Assembly: GCA_014804485.1 (NCBI GenBank) | Contig: JAAUZT010000052.1 | Location: forward strand, 1-45,577 | Direction: 5' to 3' | Source: Lachnospiraceae bacterium | GTDB taxonomy: Bacteria; Bacillota; Clostridia; Lachnospirales; Lachnospiraceae | Length of the DNA stretch: 45,577 nt | Shown: positions 8,188 to 16,927 of the stretch, piece after piece | Numbering within the stretch: the stretch's first letter is position 1 | How the letters are laid out: each line of letters begins with the position of its first letter | Translations under genes and position numbers: made by a program | The notes under the pieces: generated by a model | Databases searched by the model: none | Seen by the model: the letters and a program-made list of their open reading frames with translations, nothing else | What the model was told of the DNA's origin: nothing

Positions 8188-8207
8188 GCAGGGAAAAGGA
8201 AAAAGAC

Positions 8208-8876
8208 ATGAGTTTTATACAAAATATCAGGGAAGAGATCAGGATCATACGAGAGCGAGACCCGGCGATCCACTCCAATATGGAAGTGTTCTTATATCCC
8301 AGCTTCAAAGTGATGATCTATTATCGGATAGCACATAAGATGTATCTGAACGGGCATTACTTTCTGGCAAGATGGATATCTCAGAAGGGGGTCCGTAAGA
8401 CGGGGATTGAGATCCATCCGGGGGCGCAGATCGGCAAGGGATTCTTTATCGATCACGGCAACGGCGTGATCATCGGAGAGACTACGGTCATCGGCGATAA
8501 CGTGACACTGTATCAGGGCGTGACGCTGGGAGGCACCGGCAAGGAGCAGGGCAAACGTCATCCTACTATCGGCAACAACGTAATGATCAGTACAGGCGCT
8601 AAAGTGCTGGGATCCTTTAAAATCGGCGACAACAGTAAGATCGGAGCAGGCAGCGTGGTGTTAGAGGAAGTACCGCCAGGCTCCACGGTAGTTGGCGTGC
8701 CGGGACGGGTGGTGAAGCGCAATAACAGGTTGCTGCCACAGGAAGAATTGGATCAGATCAACCTGCCCGATCCTGTCAGAGAGGATATTGCGGGCCTGCA
8801 GCGCGCCAACGCGGAGCTGACGAACCGGTTGATCGAGCTGGAACGGGAAATCAAACGACAAAATCGTGATAAATAA
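8208..8876 (+). CDS. cysE: Serine O-acetyltransferase
   Basis: This 222-residue enzyme acetylates L-serine with acetyl-CoA, giving the O-acetylserine used for cysteine synthesis. It has the N-terminal helical part (MSFIQNIREEIRIIRERDPA) and a left-handed beta-helix of hexapeptide repeats with IDHGNGVIIGET and the GVTLGGTGKEQGKRHPTIG loop containing the usual catalytic and substrate residues. The length fits the shorter Gram-positive CysE class. Start at 8208 was chosen over the open frame from 7878 because the upstream segment is a T-box and the ATG follows AAAAGGAAAAAGAC. Transcribed with cysS 18 bases downstream and probably induced by cysteine starvation. Confidence 0.95.
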   Translation: MSFIQNIREEIRIIRERDPAIHSNMEVFLYPSFKVMIYYRIAHKMYLNGHYFLARWISQKGVRKTGIEIHPGAQIGKGFFIDHGNGVIIGETTVIGDNVTLYQGVTLGGTGKEQGKRHPTIGNNVMISTGAKVLGSFKIGDNSKIGAGSVVLEEVPPGSTVVGVPGRVVKRNNRLLPQEELDQINLPDPVREDIAGLQRANAELTNRLIELEREIKRQNRDK

Positions 8877-8894
8877 TAAAGAGGAGTGTACATT

Positions 8895-10304
8895 ATGAAA
8901 GTTTTTAACACACTGTCGAGACAGAAGGAAGAGTTCGTACCACTGCAGGAGGGGAAGGTCAGCATGTATGTCTGCGGACCTACGGTGTATAATCTGATCC
9001 ATATCGGAAACGCCAGGCCGATGATTGTGTTTGACACTGCCAGACGGTATATGGAACACAAGGGGTATGCGGTTAATTACGTCTCCAATTTTACCGATGT
9101 GGATGATAAGATTATTAAGAAGGCAAATGAGGAAGGGGTAGATCCTTCCGTGATTTCAGAGCGTTATATTGCCGAGTGCAGGAAGGACATGAAAGCGCTT
9201 AATGTAAAAGAGGCGACCACACATCCGAAGGCGACGGAGGAGATAGACGGCATGATCGAGATGATTCAGACTCTGATCGATAAGGGTCATGCTTATGTGG
9301 CAGAGGACGGCACGGTATATTATAAGACGAGAAGTTTTAAAGAATACGGAAAACTTTCGCATAAGAATCTGGATGATCTTCGAAGCGGCGGCCGTGCACT
9401 GCTGGTGTCAGGAGAGGATCAGAAGCAGGACCCGCTTGATTTTGTGTTATGGAAGCCGAAGAAAGAAGGGGAGCCTTATTGGGAGTCGCCCTGGTGCGAG
9501 GGACGTCCGGGCTGGCATATCGAGTGCTCCGTTATGAGTAAAAAATATCTCGGCGAGGAGATCGACATCCATGCGGGCGGCGAAGACTTGATTTTTCCCC
9601 ATCATGAAAATGAGATCGCCCAGTCCGAAGCGGCCAACGGCAAGGAGTTTGCCAAGTACTGGCTGCACAACGGTTTTTTGAATATCGACAATAAGAAAAT
9701 GTCTAAATCGGCGGGAAATTTCTTCACGGTCAGAGATATCAGTGAGAAATATGACCTGCAGGTACTGCGCTTCTTTATGCTTTCGGCACATTACCGGAGT
9801 CCGCTTAATTTCAGCGCGGATCTGATGGAGGCGGCTAAGAACGGACTGGAGCGTATTGTTACCAGCGTGAGCAATCTGAATTTCCTTATGGAAAAAGCGG
9901 CGGATGTGCCCATGACCGGGGAGGAGCAGCAGCTATTCAAAGAAGCGGAAACGTATATCACGAAGTTTGATGAAGCGATGGACGACGATTTCAATACGGC
10001 GGATGCTGTCTCGGCTATTTTTGAATTGGTAAAATTCGCAAATACCAATGTGAATGAGAGGTCGGGTAAAGCATTTATACAGGCAGTGAAAGATGAGATC
10101 GTAATGTTATCCGATATCTGCGGTCTGGTCGTGGAGAAAAAGGCGGAGATCTTAGATGCACAGATCGAAGCGCTCATACAGGAGAGGCAGGAAGCCAGAA
10201 AAGCGAAAAATTTTGCCAGAGCGGATGAGATCCGGGACACTTTGGCAGCGCAGGGCATTATTTTGGAAGATACACGAGAGGGTGTCAAATGGAAGAGAGC
10301 ATAA
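8895..10304 (+). CDS. cysS: Cysteinyl-tRNA synthetase
   Basis: This 469-residue class I aminoacyl-tRNA synthetase charges tRNA-Cys. It shows the HIGH-type motif HIGNARP after CGPTVYNL, zinc ligands in CGPTVY, the [11 protein letters not shown] region and [11 protein letters not shown], and the KMSKS loop as KMSKSAGNF. The C-terminal helical anticodon-binding region is present ([16 protein letters not shown]). Start at the ATG eight bases after GAGGAG. It is cotranscribed with cysE under the T-box; mrnC begins inside its 3' end. Confidence 0.97.
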   Translation: MKVFNTLSRQKEEFVPLQEGKVSMYVCGPTVYNLIHIGNARPMIVFDTARRYMEHKGYAVNYVSNFTDVDDKIIKKANEEGVDPSVISERYIAECRKDMKALNVKEATTHPKATEEIDGMIEMIQTLIDKGHAYVAEDGTVYYKTRSFKEYGKLSHKNLDDLRSGGRALLVSGEDQKQDPLDFVLWKPKKEGEPYWESPWCEGRPGWHIECSVMSKKYLGEEIDIHAGGEDLIFPHHENEIAQSEAANGKEFAKYWLHNGFLNIDNKKMSKSAGNFFTVRDISEKYDLQVLRFFMLSAHYRSPLNFSADLMEAAKNGLERIVTSVSNLNFLMEKAADVPMTGEEQQLFKEAETYITKFDEAMDDDFNTADAVSAIFELVKFANTNVNERSGKAFIQAVKDEIVMLSDICGLVVEKKAEILDAQIEALIQERQEARKAKNFARADEIRDTLAAQGIILEDTREGVKWKRA

Positions 10305-10729
10305 CGATCTTAGAGGCCATCAAGAGAGATTTCGGTTGCGGTGAGATCGACATCCGTACCTATTCGCCTTTGACGTTAGCGTATATCGGAGACGCGATCT
10401 ATGATCTGGTGATACGGACCATCGTGGTGGAACGGGGAAACCGCTCCGCCAATAACCTTCACAAGAAGACAGTGACCTATGTAAACGCCCGGGTGCAGGC
10501 AAGGATGATCGATGCGTTGGAAGAGGAACTGACAGAGGAGGAAGCGGCAGTCTATCACCGCGGTCGCAATGCCAAGTCTTATACGTCGGCCAAGAATGCT
10601 TCTATTATAGAATACCGCAAGGCAACGGGACTGGAGGCGCTCTGCGGCTATCTGTATCTGCAGGGGCAGCAGGAGCGGATGCTGTATCTGATCCGTGAAG
10701 CCATTGCGAGATTAGATATGACGATATAG
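10289..10729 (+). CDS. mrnC: Mini-ribonuclease III (23S rRNA maturation)
   Basis: This 146-residue protein is the RNase III catalytic domain without a double-stranded RNA-binding domain, the size of Bacillus MrnC, which trims the 23S rRNA precursor. The nuclease signature is visible as [13 protein letters not shown], followed by [13 protein letters not shown] and [16 protein letters not shown]. It overlaps the end of cysS by 16 bases, so the two are probably translationally coupled. The position between cysS and rlmB is the classical Firmicutes arrangement. Confidence 0.94.
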   Translation: MEESITILEAIKRDFGCGEIDIRTYSPLTLAYIGDAIYDLVIRTIVVERGNRSANNLHKKTVTYVNARVQARMIDALEEELTEEEAAVYHRGRNAKSYTSAKNASIIEYRKATGLEALCGYLYLQGQQERMLYLIREAIARLDMTI

Positions 10730-10825
10730 AGATAGCAAAGTAAAGTCAGCAGAGTATAGACTCAATGAAGAAATATAAAGTCAACCAAAAGGAGATATAG
10801 CTAACGAAAGGGATATCACATAATA

Positions 10826-11563
10826 ATGGAACATACAGAATTTACGATCGAGGGCAGAAATGCTGTAATCGAGGCGTTTCGCGCAGGAAGAACAATAGAC
10901 AAGCTGTTTGTGCAGGACGGTTGTCAGGATGGGCCGATCCTGACCATCAAGCGGGAGGCGGCTAAGTGCGGCAGTCTGATTAAGTACGTCTCTAAGGAGC
11001 GGCTGGATCAGATGTCCGAGACAGGCAGACATCAAGGCGTTATCGCATATGCGGCGGCTTATGCCTATGCAGAGGTAGAGGATATTCTGAAGCGGGCGAG
11101 AGATAAGGGCGAAGCTCCTTTTATCTTTCTGTTAGATAATATCGAAGATCCGCACAATCTGGGAGCGATCATCCGTACCGCGAATCTGGCGGGAGCGCAT
11201 GGTGTCATTATTCCGAAGAACCGGGCGGTTGGGTTGACGGCAACGGTGGCGAAGGCATCTGCGGGAGCAATCAATTACACGCCTGTAGCGAAGGTGACGA
11301 ATCTGGGGCAGACGATCGAGGAGCTGAAGAAAGAAGGTTTGTGGTTCGTCTGTGCGGATATGGATGGTACCTGTATGTATGATCTGGACTTAAAAGGTGC
11401 GATCGGTCTGGTGATCGGCAGTGAGGGAAACGGCGTGGGGCGTCTTGTAAAAGAAAAGTGTGACTTCGTGGCGGCGATTCCGATGAAGGGCGATATTGAT
11501 TCACTCAACGCTTCGGTGGCAGCCGGTGTGCTGGCCTATGAGATCGTCAGACAGCGGCAGTAA
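10826..11563 (+). CDS. rlmB: 23S rRNA 2'-O-ribose methyltransferase, RlmB/TrmH family
   Basis: This 245-residue SPOUT-superfamily methyltransferase has the N-terminal substrate-binding domain (IEGRNAVIEAFRAGR) and the three knot motifs: DNIEDPHNLGAIIRTANLAG, VIGSEGNGVGRLVKEKCD, and IPMKGDIDSLNASVAAGV. The family methylates a guanosine ribose in 23S rRNA (G2251 in E. coli); the exact site here is inferred from the family. Context (cysS-mrnC-rlmB) matches Bacillus. The ribosome site AAAGGG is rather distant. Confidence 0.92.
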   Translation: MEHTEFTIEGRNAVIEAFRAGRTIDKLFVQDGCQDGPILTIKREAAKCGSLIKYVSKERLDQMSETGRHQGVIAYAAAYAYAEVEDILKRARDKGEAPFIFLLDNIEDPHNLGAIIRTANLAGAHGVIIPKNRAVGLTATVAKASAGAINYTPVAKVTNLGQTIEELKKEGLWFVCADMDGTCMYDLDLKGAIGLVIGSEGNGVGRLVKEKCDFVAAIPMKGDIDSLNASVAAGVLAYEIVRQRQ

Positions 11564-11665
11564 TGACGGTATGCAGTTCAGGCTTTGAACTCGTTTGACA
11601 TATGGGGATTACGGCGGTGCACAGAGTTAATTTGAGGCGGTAAGTGGAAAGTCAGATGATTTGAA

Positions 11666-13267
11666 ATGAAAAAAATAAATGAAATATTAGTGGTGATGAT
11701 CTTTATATTGACGGCTGTTCTGGCGGCTGCAGTCTGTTTCAAGGCATATGATGTGTATGATACAAACAAGCGGCTTGCCAAAGAGCAGGAAGAGATGGAA
11801 GTACACCGGATATTCGTGCGGAATCAGGAAGCCCAGAACCGCGTTATGGAAATGGAAGCGGAAATTCAGGAACTGACCGGTGATGTGGCCGGGCTGGAAC
11901 AGTTGATCGCGCAGATTCAAAGCGGTGGTCAGAATGGTTCTGCCAGTCAGGACGATATGGAGGAGCCTGCCGTTTCCGTGAATCGAACGGTTTCGGAGAA
12001 TGTTTCGGTATCCGGAAATGGGACAGTATCAGGTAATGGTACGGTATCGGGCAACGCCGCGATATCCGGTAATGGTACGGTGTCAGGCAATGCGACAGTA
12101 TCGGGCAACGATGCGATATCAGGCAATGCGACAGTGTCGGGCAACATCGGGGTGTCATCGGATGATTTCTTCCGGCATGGTTTCCCGGGACTGATGGGAG
12201 AAAATACGGTATCGGGTAACTATTCCGTTTCGGGGAATTTTCCGTCATTTATGCCCGACGGCGTGTCGGATAACGGAGAGATCAATTATTATGACGGATC
12301 TATGACGGAGAGCAGTATTTTCGACGCGTGGCGCGGTATCTACGAGCAGCCGGACGGTATGTCACTGGAACAGAGGAGAGAACTGCGCACATCCTTTCAG
12401 GAGACACTGGAAGTTAACCAGTCGGACAGAGAGCGGATTGCAGAGAATAAATATGATTTTTCGGGATTAAAAATAGCCTGTCTGGGCGACAGCATCACCG
12501 CGGCGGCTAATCTGGAGAACGAGGAAGGGTATCAGCAGTATTCTTATCCCGCAAGGCTGAAAGAACTGTTAGGGGCAGAAGAGGTCTATAATTTGGGAAT
12601 CGGCGGTTCATCCATCGGACGGTACTGGTCGGACCCTTACGTGGACCGCTATCAGGAGATACCGGAAGATGTTGATGTGATTATCGTTATGGGAGGTACC
12701 AATGACGGCTTCTGTGTTTCCGACAAGGAGTTCGGTAATCTGGAAGAACGGGTTTATCGTACCTTTTGCGGAGATCTGGACGAACTGATGCGCGGTCTGC
12801 GTGAGAATTATCCCGCTGCAGAGATTTTCTTCGTTACGCCTCTGCCGAATATATTGCAGGATTATCTGATGAATGAGCGGGATTATCTGTTACCGCAGCA
12901 GCAATTTGCGGACGTGATACTGACACTGGCACAGGAATATGATTATGAAGTGATTGATCTGTATAACTCTAATATTCTGGACTCTCATGATGCGAATGTG
13001 GTGGCGGAGTATATACCGGACGGCGTGCACGGTAACCACGCGGGATATCAAGTTATGGCGGAGCATTTTGCGGCGGAGATTATAGAGTACTATGATGAGA
13101 ACGCGGAGGATGAGGCAGGAACGGAAGAAATAAGCGATACGGAAGAAGAGATGGAATCGGAAGCGTCAGACAGAACAGAGGAAGAGGCTGATTCGGAAGA
13201 GAAAAACGGTACGGAAGAGGCAGAAACAGCAGAAAGCGGTATAGAAGAAGATATGGAATGGGAATAG
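11666..13267 (+). CDS. Membrane-anchored SGNH/GDSL hydrolase with VSGN hexapeptide repeats
   Basis: This 533-residue protein has a signal anchor at residues 7-25, a coiled coil at about 33-85, a VSGN repeat region at 115-191, an SGNH esterase domain at about 265-475, and a strongly acidic Glu/Ser/Thr tail (476-533). Catalytic blocks are GDSIT (Ser276), the block II glycine in GIGGSSIG, GGTND (Asn346), and DGVHGNHAG (Asp452, His455). The enzyme should face outside the membrane and act as an esterase, perhaps deacylating or deacetylating cell-wall polymer; the substrate is unknown. It occupies the slot held by yacP between rlmB and sigH in Bacillus. No strong ribosome site precedes the ATG. Confidence 0.85.
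   Translation: MKKINEILVVMIFILTAVLAAAVCFKAYDVYDTNKRLAKEQEEMEVHRIFVRNQEAQNRVMEMEAEIQELTGDVAGLEQLIAQIQSGGQNGSASQDDMEEPAVSVNRTVSENVSVSGNGTVSGNGTVSGNAAISGNGTVSGNATVSGNDAISGNATVSGNIGVSSDDFFRHGFPGLMGENTVSGNYSVSGNFPSFMPDGVSDNGEINYYDGSMTESSIFDAWRGIYEQPDGMSLEQRRELRTSFQETLEVNQSDRERIAENKYDFSGLKIACLGDSITAAANLENEEGYQQYSYPARLKELLGAEEVYNLGIGGSSIGRYWSDPYVDRYQEIPEDVDVIIVMGGTNDGFCVSDKEFGNLEERVYRTFCGDLDELMRGLRENYPAAEIFFVTPLPNILQDYLMNERDYLLPQQQFADVILTLAQEYDYEVIDLYNSNILDSHDANVVAEYIPDGVHGNHAGYQVMAEHFAAEIIEYYDENAEDEAGTEEISDTEEEMESEASDRTEEEADSEEKNGTEEAETAESGIEEDMEWE
12008..12151 (+). repeat. Eight tandem 18-bp repeats coding VSGNxx hexapeptides
   Basis: Eight consecutive hexads of the form (V/I)SGN followed by GT, AA, AT, DA or IG run from residue 115 to 162 of the SGNH hydrolase. 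Two more VSGN units lie at 182-191. The DNA repeats are imperfect in third positions. Confidence 0.92.
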
Positions 13268-13319
13268 ACGGACGGAATAGGAAAACTGTGCCGAAGAAAT
13301 CTGCAGAATGAGGATTCAT

Positions 13320-13946
13320 ATGGACAAGGACTATGAACAATATAGTGATGAGGAACTTATCGTCCGGCTCCGGGACGGAGACGAGGGCATCACGGAATAC
13401 CTTATGAATAAATATAAGAATCTGGTTCGGAGTAAGGCCAGATCCATGTACATTCTCGGAGCTGACAATGACGATCTGATCCAGGAGGGAATGATCGGAT
13501 TGTTCAAGTCCCTGCGGGATTATGATATCGGCAGGGACGCCAGCTTCCTGACTTTTGCGGATCTGTGCGTATCCAGACAGATGTATACGGCGGTGCAGGC
13601 CTCCAGACGGCAGAAACACATTCCGCTCAATACTTATGTGTCTCTGTACGGCAGCGCAGGGGTAAATCGGGACGGAGAGGAAGAAGAACTGGTCAATGTG
13701 CTGTCTGTCAGCGCGGGGCAGAGCCCGGAAGAAGTTGTGATAGACAAGGAAAATGTAGTGCAACTGGAGCAGACGATAGAGAGAGAACTCAGCAATTTTG
13801 AAAAACAGGTGCTGGACTTGTATCTGACCGGTATGGGATATCAGCAGATCGCGAAGGTGCTTGGCAGAGACGAGAAGTCAACCGATAACGCGCTACAGAG
13901 AATTAAGACCAAGCTAAAGAAAGCAATTAACAGGACAACAGTATAG
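13320..13946 (+). CDS. sigH: RNA polymerase sigma-H type factor
   Basis: This 208-residue sigma-70 family protein is close in size to Bacillus SigH, which directs stationary-phase and early sporulation genes. Region 2 is evident (YKNLVRSKARSMYILGADNDD, then LIQEGMIGLFKSLRDYD and FADLCVSRQMYTAV). Region 4 follows near the C-terminus (FEKQVLDLYLTGMGYQQIAKVLG). The ATG at 13320 is six bases after GAGG and is preferred to the ATG at 13308, which overlaps the ribosome site. It follows the rlmB block as in other Firmicutes. Confidence 0.93.
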   Translation: MDKDYEQYSDEELIVRLRDGDEGITEYLMNKYKNLVRSKARSMYILGADNDDLIQEGMIGLFKSLRDYDIGRDASFLTFADLCVSRQMYTAVQASRRQKHIPLNTYVSLYGSAGVNRDGEEEELVNVLSVSAGQSPEEVVIDKENVVQLEQTIERELSNFEKQVLDLYLTGMGYQQIAKVLGRDEKSTDNALQRIKTKLKKAINRTTV

Positions 13947-13978
13947 TTCACCGGGGTGTGTTCACCGAGAAAGAATTG

Positions 13979-14008
13979 TTGACAAAGGCAAAAAGACTAT
14001 GATATACT
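13979..14008 (+). promoter_or_regulatory. Predicted promoter of the tRNA-Thr gene
   Basis: TTGACA (13979-13984) and TATACT (14003-14008) are spaced by 18 bases, and TGA before the -10 gives an extended -10 element. This lies about 37 bases upstream of the tRNA. Confidence 0.7.
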
Positions 14009-14044
14009 ACAGCATGGTGGTTGGCATAGCATGGCCACCGGAAT

Positions 14045-14117
14045 GCTGCTGTGGCTCAGTCGGTAGAGCGTCGCATTGGTAGTGCGGAGGTCACGGGTCC
14101 GATTCCCGTCAGCAGCT
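14045..14117 (+). tRNA. tRNA-Thr (anticodon GGT)
   Basis: A complete cloverleaf of 73 nt can be folded. The acceptor pairs GCTGCTG (14045-14051) with CAGCAGC (14110-14116), the D stem GCTC/GAGC, and the anticodon stem TCGCA/TGCGG with loop TTGGTAG reading anticodon GGT. The T arm is ACGGG-TCCGATT-CCCGT and the discriminator is T. CCA is not encoded. An intrinsic terminator follows within 10 bases, so it is a single-gene unit. Confidence 0.95.
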
Positions 14118-14122
14118 TGTGA

Positions 14123-14149
14123 AATCCCTGGCGTTTGTCAGGGATTTTT
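14123..14149 (+). terminator. Intrinsic terminator of the tRNA-Thr unit
   Basis: AATCCCTG (14123-14130) pairs with CAGGGATT (14139-14146) across an eight-base loop, followed by a T-run. Confidence 0.9.
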
Positions 14150-14247
14150 CATTTCACAGGAAAGCGCTCCATATGAAAAAGACTTCATTGCTCTTGTGCG
14201 ACAGTTTAGTTGTGGGTTATGATAATTTTAGAAGGAGGAAGGCAGAA

Positions 14248-15570
14248 ATGAATGTATTGGTGATCAATGGAAGCCCTAAGGGGAAGAACAGCATTACTTA
14301 TCAGACGATCCGGTTCCTGCAAAAGCAGTTTCCGCAGGATGAATTTGAGACGCTCCATGTGGGTGCGCAGATTCGGTTATTCGAACAGGACATGACGCAG
14401 GCGCGGGAGGCGGTAGCAAAGGCGGAACTCATTTTATTCAGCTATCCTGTTTATACTTTTATCGCGCCGTCACAGCTTCATCGCTTTATAGAGCTGATGA
14501 AGCAGGAGCAGCTTGATGTGGAAGGAAAATATATGGTTCAGATCACCACATCCAAGCATTTCTATGATATAACGGCTCACCGCTATGTGGAAGATAATTG
14601 CCGTGATATGGGAATGTGTGTGCTTCGGGGATTTTCGGCGGATATGGAAGACCTTTTGAAAGAGCAGGGACGCAGGGATGTACTCAAATATTGGAAATAT
14701 ATAACTTATAGAATAAAAAGAGAGACAGATTCCGATTTCAAGACAGACAGAGAGCTGTCCGTGCATGGAAAAGATGAAAAATACCGTGTTGTGATCGTGA
14801 CGGACTGTGCTAAGGATAACGAGCGACTGCGCCGCATGATCATTGATTTCAGGAAGACATTTCCCTATGTAAGCCATGTGGTTAATCTGCGCAATTTCGA
14901 GTTTAAGGGAGGGTGCCTCGGCTGTTTTCACTGTGCCGTAGACGGAACATGTATTTATCAGGATGGATTTGACAGTTTTCTGCGGGAACGGATACAACGA
15001 TCGGACAGCATTGTTTATGCTTTTTCCATCAAAGATCACTCCATGGGGTCCTTGTTTAAGACCTATGATGACAGACAGTTCTGTAACGGCCACCGCACAG
15101 TTACGATGGGGAAACCCACGGCGTATCTTGTGGACGGTGAGTTGGATAAGGAAGAAAATCTGCGTATGATTATCGAGGCGAGAAGTCAGGTAGGAGGAAA
15201 CTATCTCGCGGGAGTGGCAGTCAACGAAAACGGTGGGGAGGATGGAAGCAGTGATGAGATTCGCGTCTGCGCGGCCGATCTTGCCTATGCATTGGAAAAT
15301 CAAATGATGGTGAATGAAAATTTCTACGGAATCGGGGGCATGAAGATTTTCCGAGACCTGATCTTTGAGATGCAGGGCATGATGAAGGCAGATCACCAAT
15401 TCTATAAGAAGCATCATTTCTACGACTTCCCGCAGAAGAAAATCGGGAAGATCATGATGATGCAGGCAGTCGGAGCGTTGATGCGCATGCCGGTGGGCAA
15501 AAATCAGCTCCAGGCGAAGATGACGGAAGGGATGCTGATGCCATATGAGAAACTGCTTAACGATCAGTAA
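14248..15570 (+). CDS. Tandem flavodoxin-fold oxidoreductase with an iron-sulfur flavoprotein motif
   Basis: This 440-residue protein is made of two NADPH-dependent FMN reductase-like halves. The first half (1-175) begins with VLVINGSPKGKNS, the FMN phosphate-binding loop, and contains FSYPVYTFIAPSQLHRF. The second (about 178-345) begins with YRVVIVTDCAKDN and carries Cys223, Cys226, Cys229 and Cys235 in GGCLGCFHCAVDGTC, a CxxCxxCx5C pattern like the compact [4Fe-4S] motif of archaeal and clostridial Isf proteins. The second half lacks the SP-G loop of the first, so flavin may bind in only one half. The role is probably cytoplasmic electron transfer; the substrate is unknown. The ATG follows GAAGGAGGAAGG. 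The upstream in-frame open region overlaps the tRNA terminator and is not coding. Confidence 0.75.
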   Translation: MNVLVINGSPKGKNSITYQTIRFLQKQFPQDEFETLHVGAQIRLFEQDMTQAREAVAKAELILFSYPVYTFIAPSQLHRFIELMKQEQLDVEGKYMVQITTSKHFYDITAHRYVEDNCRDMGMCVLRGFSADMEDLLKEQGRRDVLKYWKYITYRIKRETDSDFKTDRELSVHGKDEKYRVVIVTDCAKDNERLRRMIIDFRKTFPYVSHVVNLRNFEFKGGCLGCFHCAVDGTCIYQDGFDSFLRERIQRSDSIVYAFSIKDHSMGSLFKTYDDRQFCNGHRTVTMGKPTAYLVDGELDKEENLRMIIEARSQVGGNYLAGVAVNENGGEDGSSDEIRVCAADLAYALENQMMVNENFYGIGGMKIFRDLIFEMQGMMKADHQFYKKHHFYDFPQKKIGKIMMMQAVGALMRMPVGKNQLQAKMTEGMLMPYEKLLNDQ

Positions 15571-15606
15571 AGACATGAAACCATTCACTAAAGCGAGGAC
15601 ATGATC

Positions 15607-16374
15607 ATGAAACAATACCGCAACTACATATTCGACCTATACGGCACACTGGTAGATATCCGCACCGATGAGACGGAACGGAAGCTGTGGGAGCATTTAA
15701 GCCTGTTTTACGGTTATTACGGGGCACGGTATGAGGCGGAAGAACTGCACCGGGCATATCTTACTTCGGTACAGGGTAAGGAGAAAGCGCTTAGTCAGGA
15801 GCATGCCGTACAGTATGCCCATGAGGCTTATCCCGAAATTCCGATCGAGGAGGTGTTTCGGGAACTGTATGAGGCCAAAAGGGTCAGTCCGGATCAGCAG
15901 CTTACCATCCATACGGGGCAGATGTTTCGGGCATATTCCACGAAATATATCCGTATCTATCACTATGCGAAAGAACTGCTTGCAGCACTACGGGAGGCCG
16001 GCAGGGGCGTATATCTGCTCTCTAATGCGCAGCGTATTTTTACGGAGTATGAATTGCATTATCTGGGGATTCATGATCTCTTTGACGGAATTCTGATTTC
16101 TTCCGACCACGGGTGCAGGAAGCCTGATGAGCGTTTTTACCGGATACTGTTTGAACGATACGGGCTGCAGCCGGAGGAGTCGCTGATGATCGGCAATGAT
16201 ATGGCGACCGATATTGCGGGCGCGAAGCAGGTGGGCATGGACAGCTTCTATATTCATTCTGCCATATCGCCGCGGTCACAGAAGACGATCGAAGAAAAGG
16301 ACAACATGGCGGATTATGTTATGAGCCGGATGAATCTTCGCTCGTTGTGTAGCCGGCTTCTTGCCACTGACTGA
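15607..16374 (+). CDS. HAD-superfamily hydrolase, haloacid dehalogenase-like class
   Basis: This 255-residue protein has the HAD motifs FDLYGTLVD (nucleophile Asp10), LLSNAQRIF (motif II), the lysine in HGCRKPDERFY (motif III), and GNDMATDIAGAKQ (motif IV), with a helical cap between motifs I and II. In motif I the usual second aspartate of DxD is Tyr12, as in haloacid dehalogenases and some YjjG-like phosphatases. A phosphatase acting on small phosphorylated metabolites is still possible. The second ATG (15607) is eight bases from GAGG and is preferred to 15601. Confidence 0.85.
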   Translation: MKQYRNYIFDLYGTLVDIRTDETERKLWEHLSLFYGYYGARYEAEELHRAYLTSVQGKEKALSQEHAVQYAHEAYPEIPIEEVFRELYEAKRVSPDQQLTIHTGQMFRAYSTKYIRIYHYAKELLAALREAGRGVYLLSNAQRIFTEYELHYLGIHDLFDGILISSDHGCRKPDERFYRILFERYGLQPEESLMIGNDMATDIAGAKQVGMDSFYIHSAISPRSQKTIEEKDNMADYVMSRMNLRSLCSRLLATD

Positions 16375-16492
16375 CGTGTGGTGTAAAATAAATATCAAGG
16401 CTGACAGATTAAGATAGACATGGTTATCAGCATATAATAACAGTAACATATCGCGAGTCTGCTTTTGACAGCGGACAGAAACGGAGGGGATG

Positions 16493-16771
16493 ATGGATTT
16501 TTTTGACAGAATCGGTGAGACGATCACAACCAAAGGAAGAGAAATGACGGATAAGGCGAAGGACATGGCCGAGGTGGCGAATCTGAAAGGGCAGATTCAT
16601 ACCTGTGAGGATATTATCAAGAAACGTTACACCGAGATCGGCAAAATCTATTACGATAAACATGGGTCTACGCCGGAGGAAGAGTATGGGGATGCGTGCA
16701 GAGATATCGAGAATGCCCAGAATACGATCGTGGATCTGGAAGCTAAGATCAGGGAGATCAAAGGTATATAA
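16493..16771 (+). CDS. Small helical protein of unknown function
   Basis: This 92-residue hydrophilic protein starts with an amphipathic DFFDRIGETITTKGREM segment, followed by two long heptad-rich helices (about 20-50 and 60-90) separated by a YYDKHGSTPEEEYG turn. No enzymatic motif, signal peptide or membrane segment is seen. Similar small proteins in Clostridia sometimes end in a zinc ribbon, which is absent here. The ribosome site GGAGGGG is strong and a terminator follows, so it is probably expressed alone. The ATG at 16493 suits the ribosome site better than the one at 16490. The function is not recognised. Confidence 0.75.
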   Translation: MDFFDRIGETITTKGREMTDKAKDMAEVANLKGQIHTCEDIIKKRYTEIGKIYYDKHGSTPEEEYGDACRDIENAQNTIVDLEAKIREIKGI

Positions 16772-16828
16772 TGGGGAACTATATTTTACAAGAAATCAAG
16801 TGACAGGACTTTTGGTTTATTAAAAAGA

Positions 16829-16871
16829 GCAGGTACAGAGTTCGTATAGAGTCTGTACCTGCCGTCTTTTT
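16829..16871 (+). terminator. Intrinsic terminator between convergent genes
   Basis: GCAGGTACAGA (16829-16839) is perfectly complementary to TCTGTACCTGC (16852-16862), followed by CGTC and a T-run. It ends the small-protein transcript ahead of the convergent penicillin-binding protein gene. Confidence 0.9.
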
Positions 16872-16927
16872 GTTCTATAGGAAATTCTTACGTTCATGCA
16901 CTAGTTCGCGAAGCAAATTTACTTTTT

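Noticed and set aside
7878-8207. Open frame giving cysE a 110-residue N-terminal extension
   Set aside because: The segment contains the conserved T-box core, stem III and terminator, and the internal ATG at 8208 has a ribosome site and matches the CysE N-terminus.
12008-12151. CRISPR-like array
   Set aside because: The 18-bp periodic repeats have no spacers and are in frame within a coding gene; no cas genes are present.
11947-12248. Antisense repetitive frames opposite the VSGN region (PDTVALPDT pattern)
   Set aside because: This is a by-product of the 18-bp repeats, with no start signals; the plus-strand frame carries the full hydrolase.
14119-14247. Upstream in-frame extension of the flavodoxin-like gene
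   Set aside because: It covers the tRNA terminator and has no ribosome site, whereas ATG 14248 follows GAAGGAGGAAGG.
14470-15615. Long antisense open frame (381 codons) opposite the flavodoxin-like gene
   Set aside because: No family motifs and no ribosome site; it mirrors the codon bias of the real gene on the plus strand.
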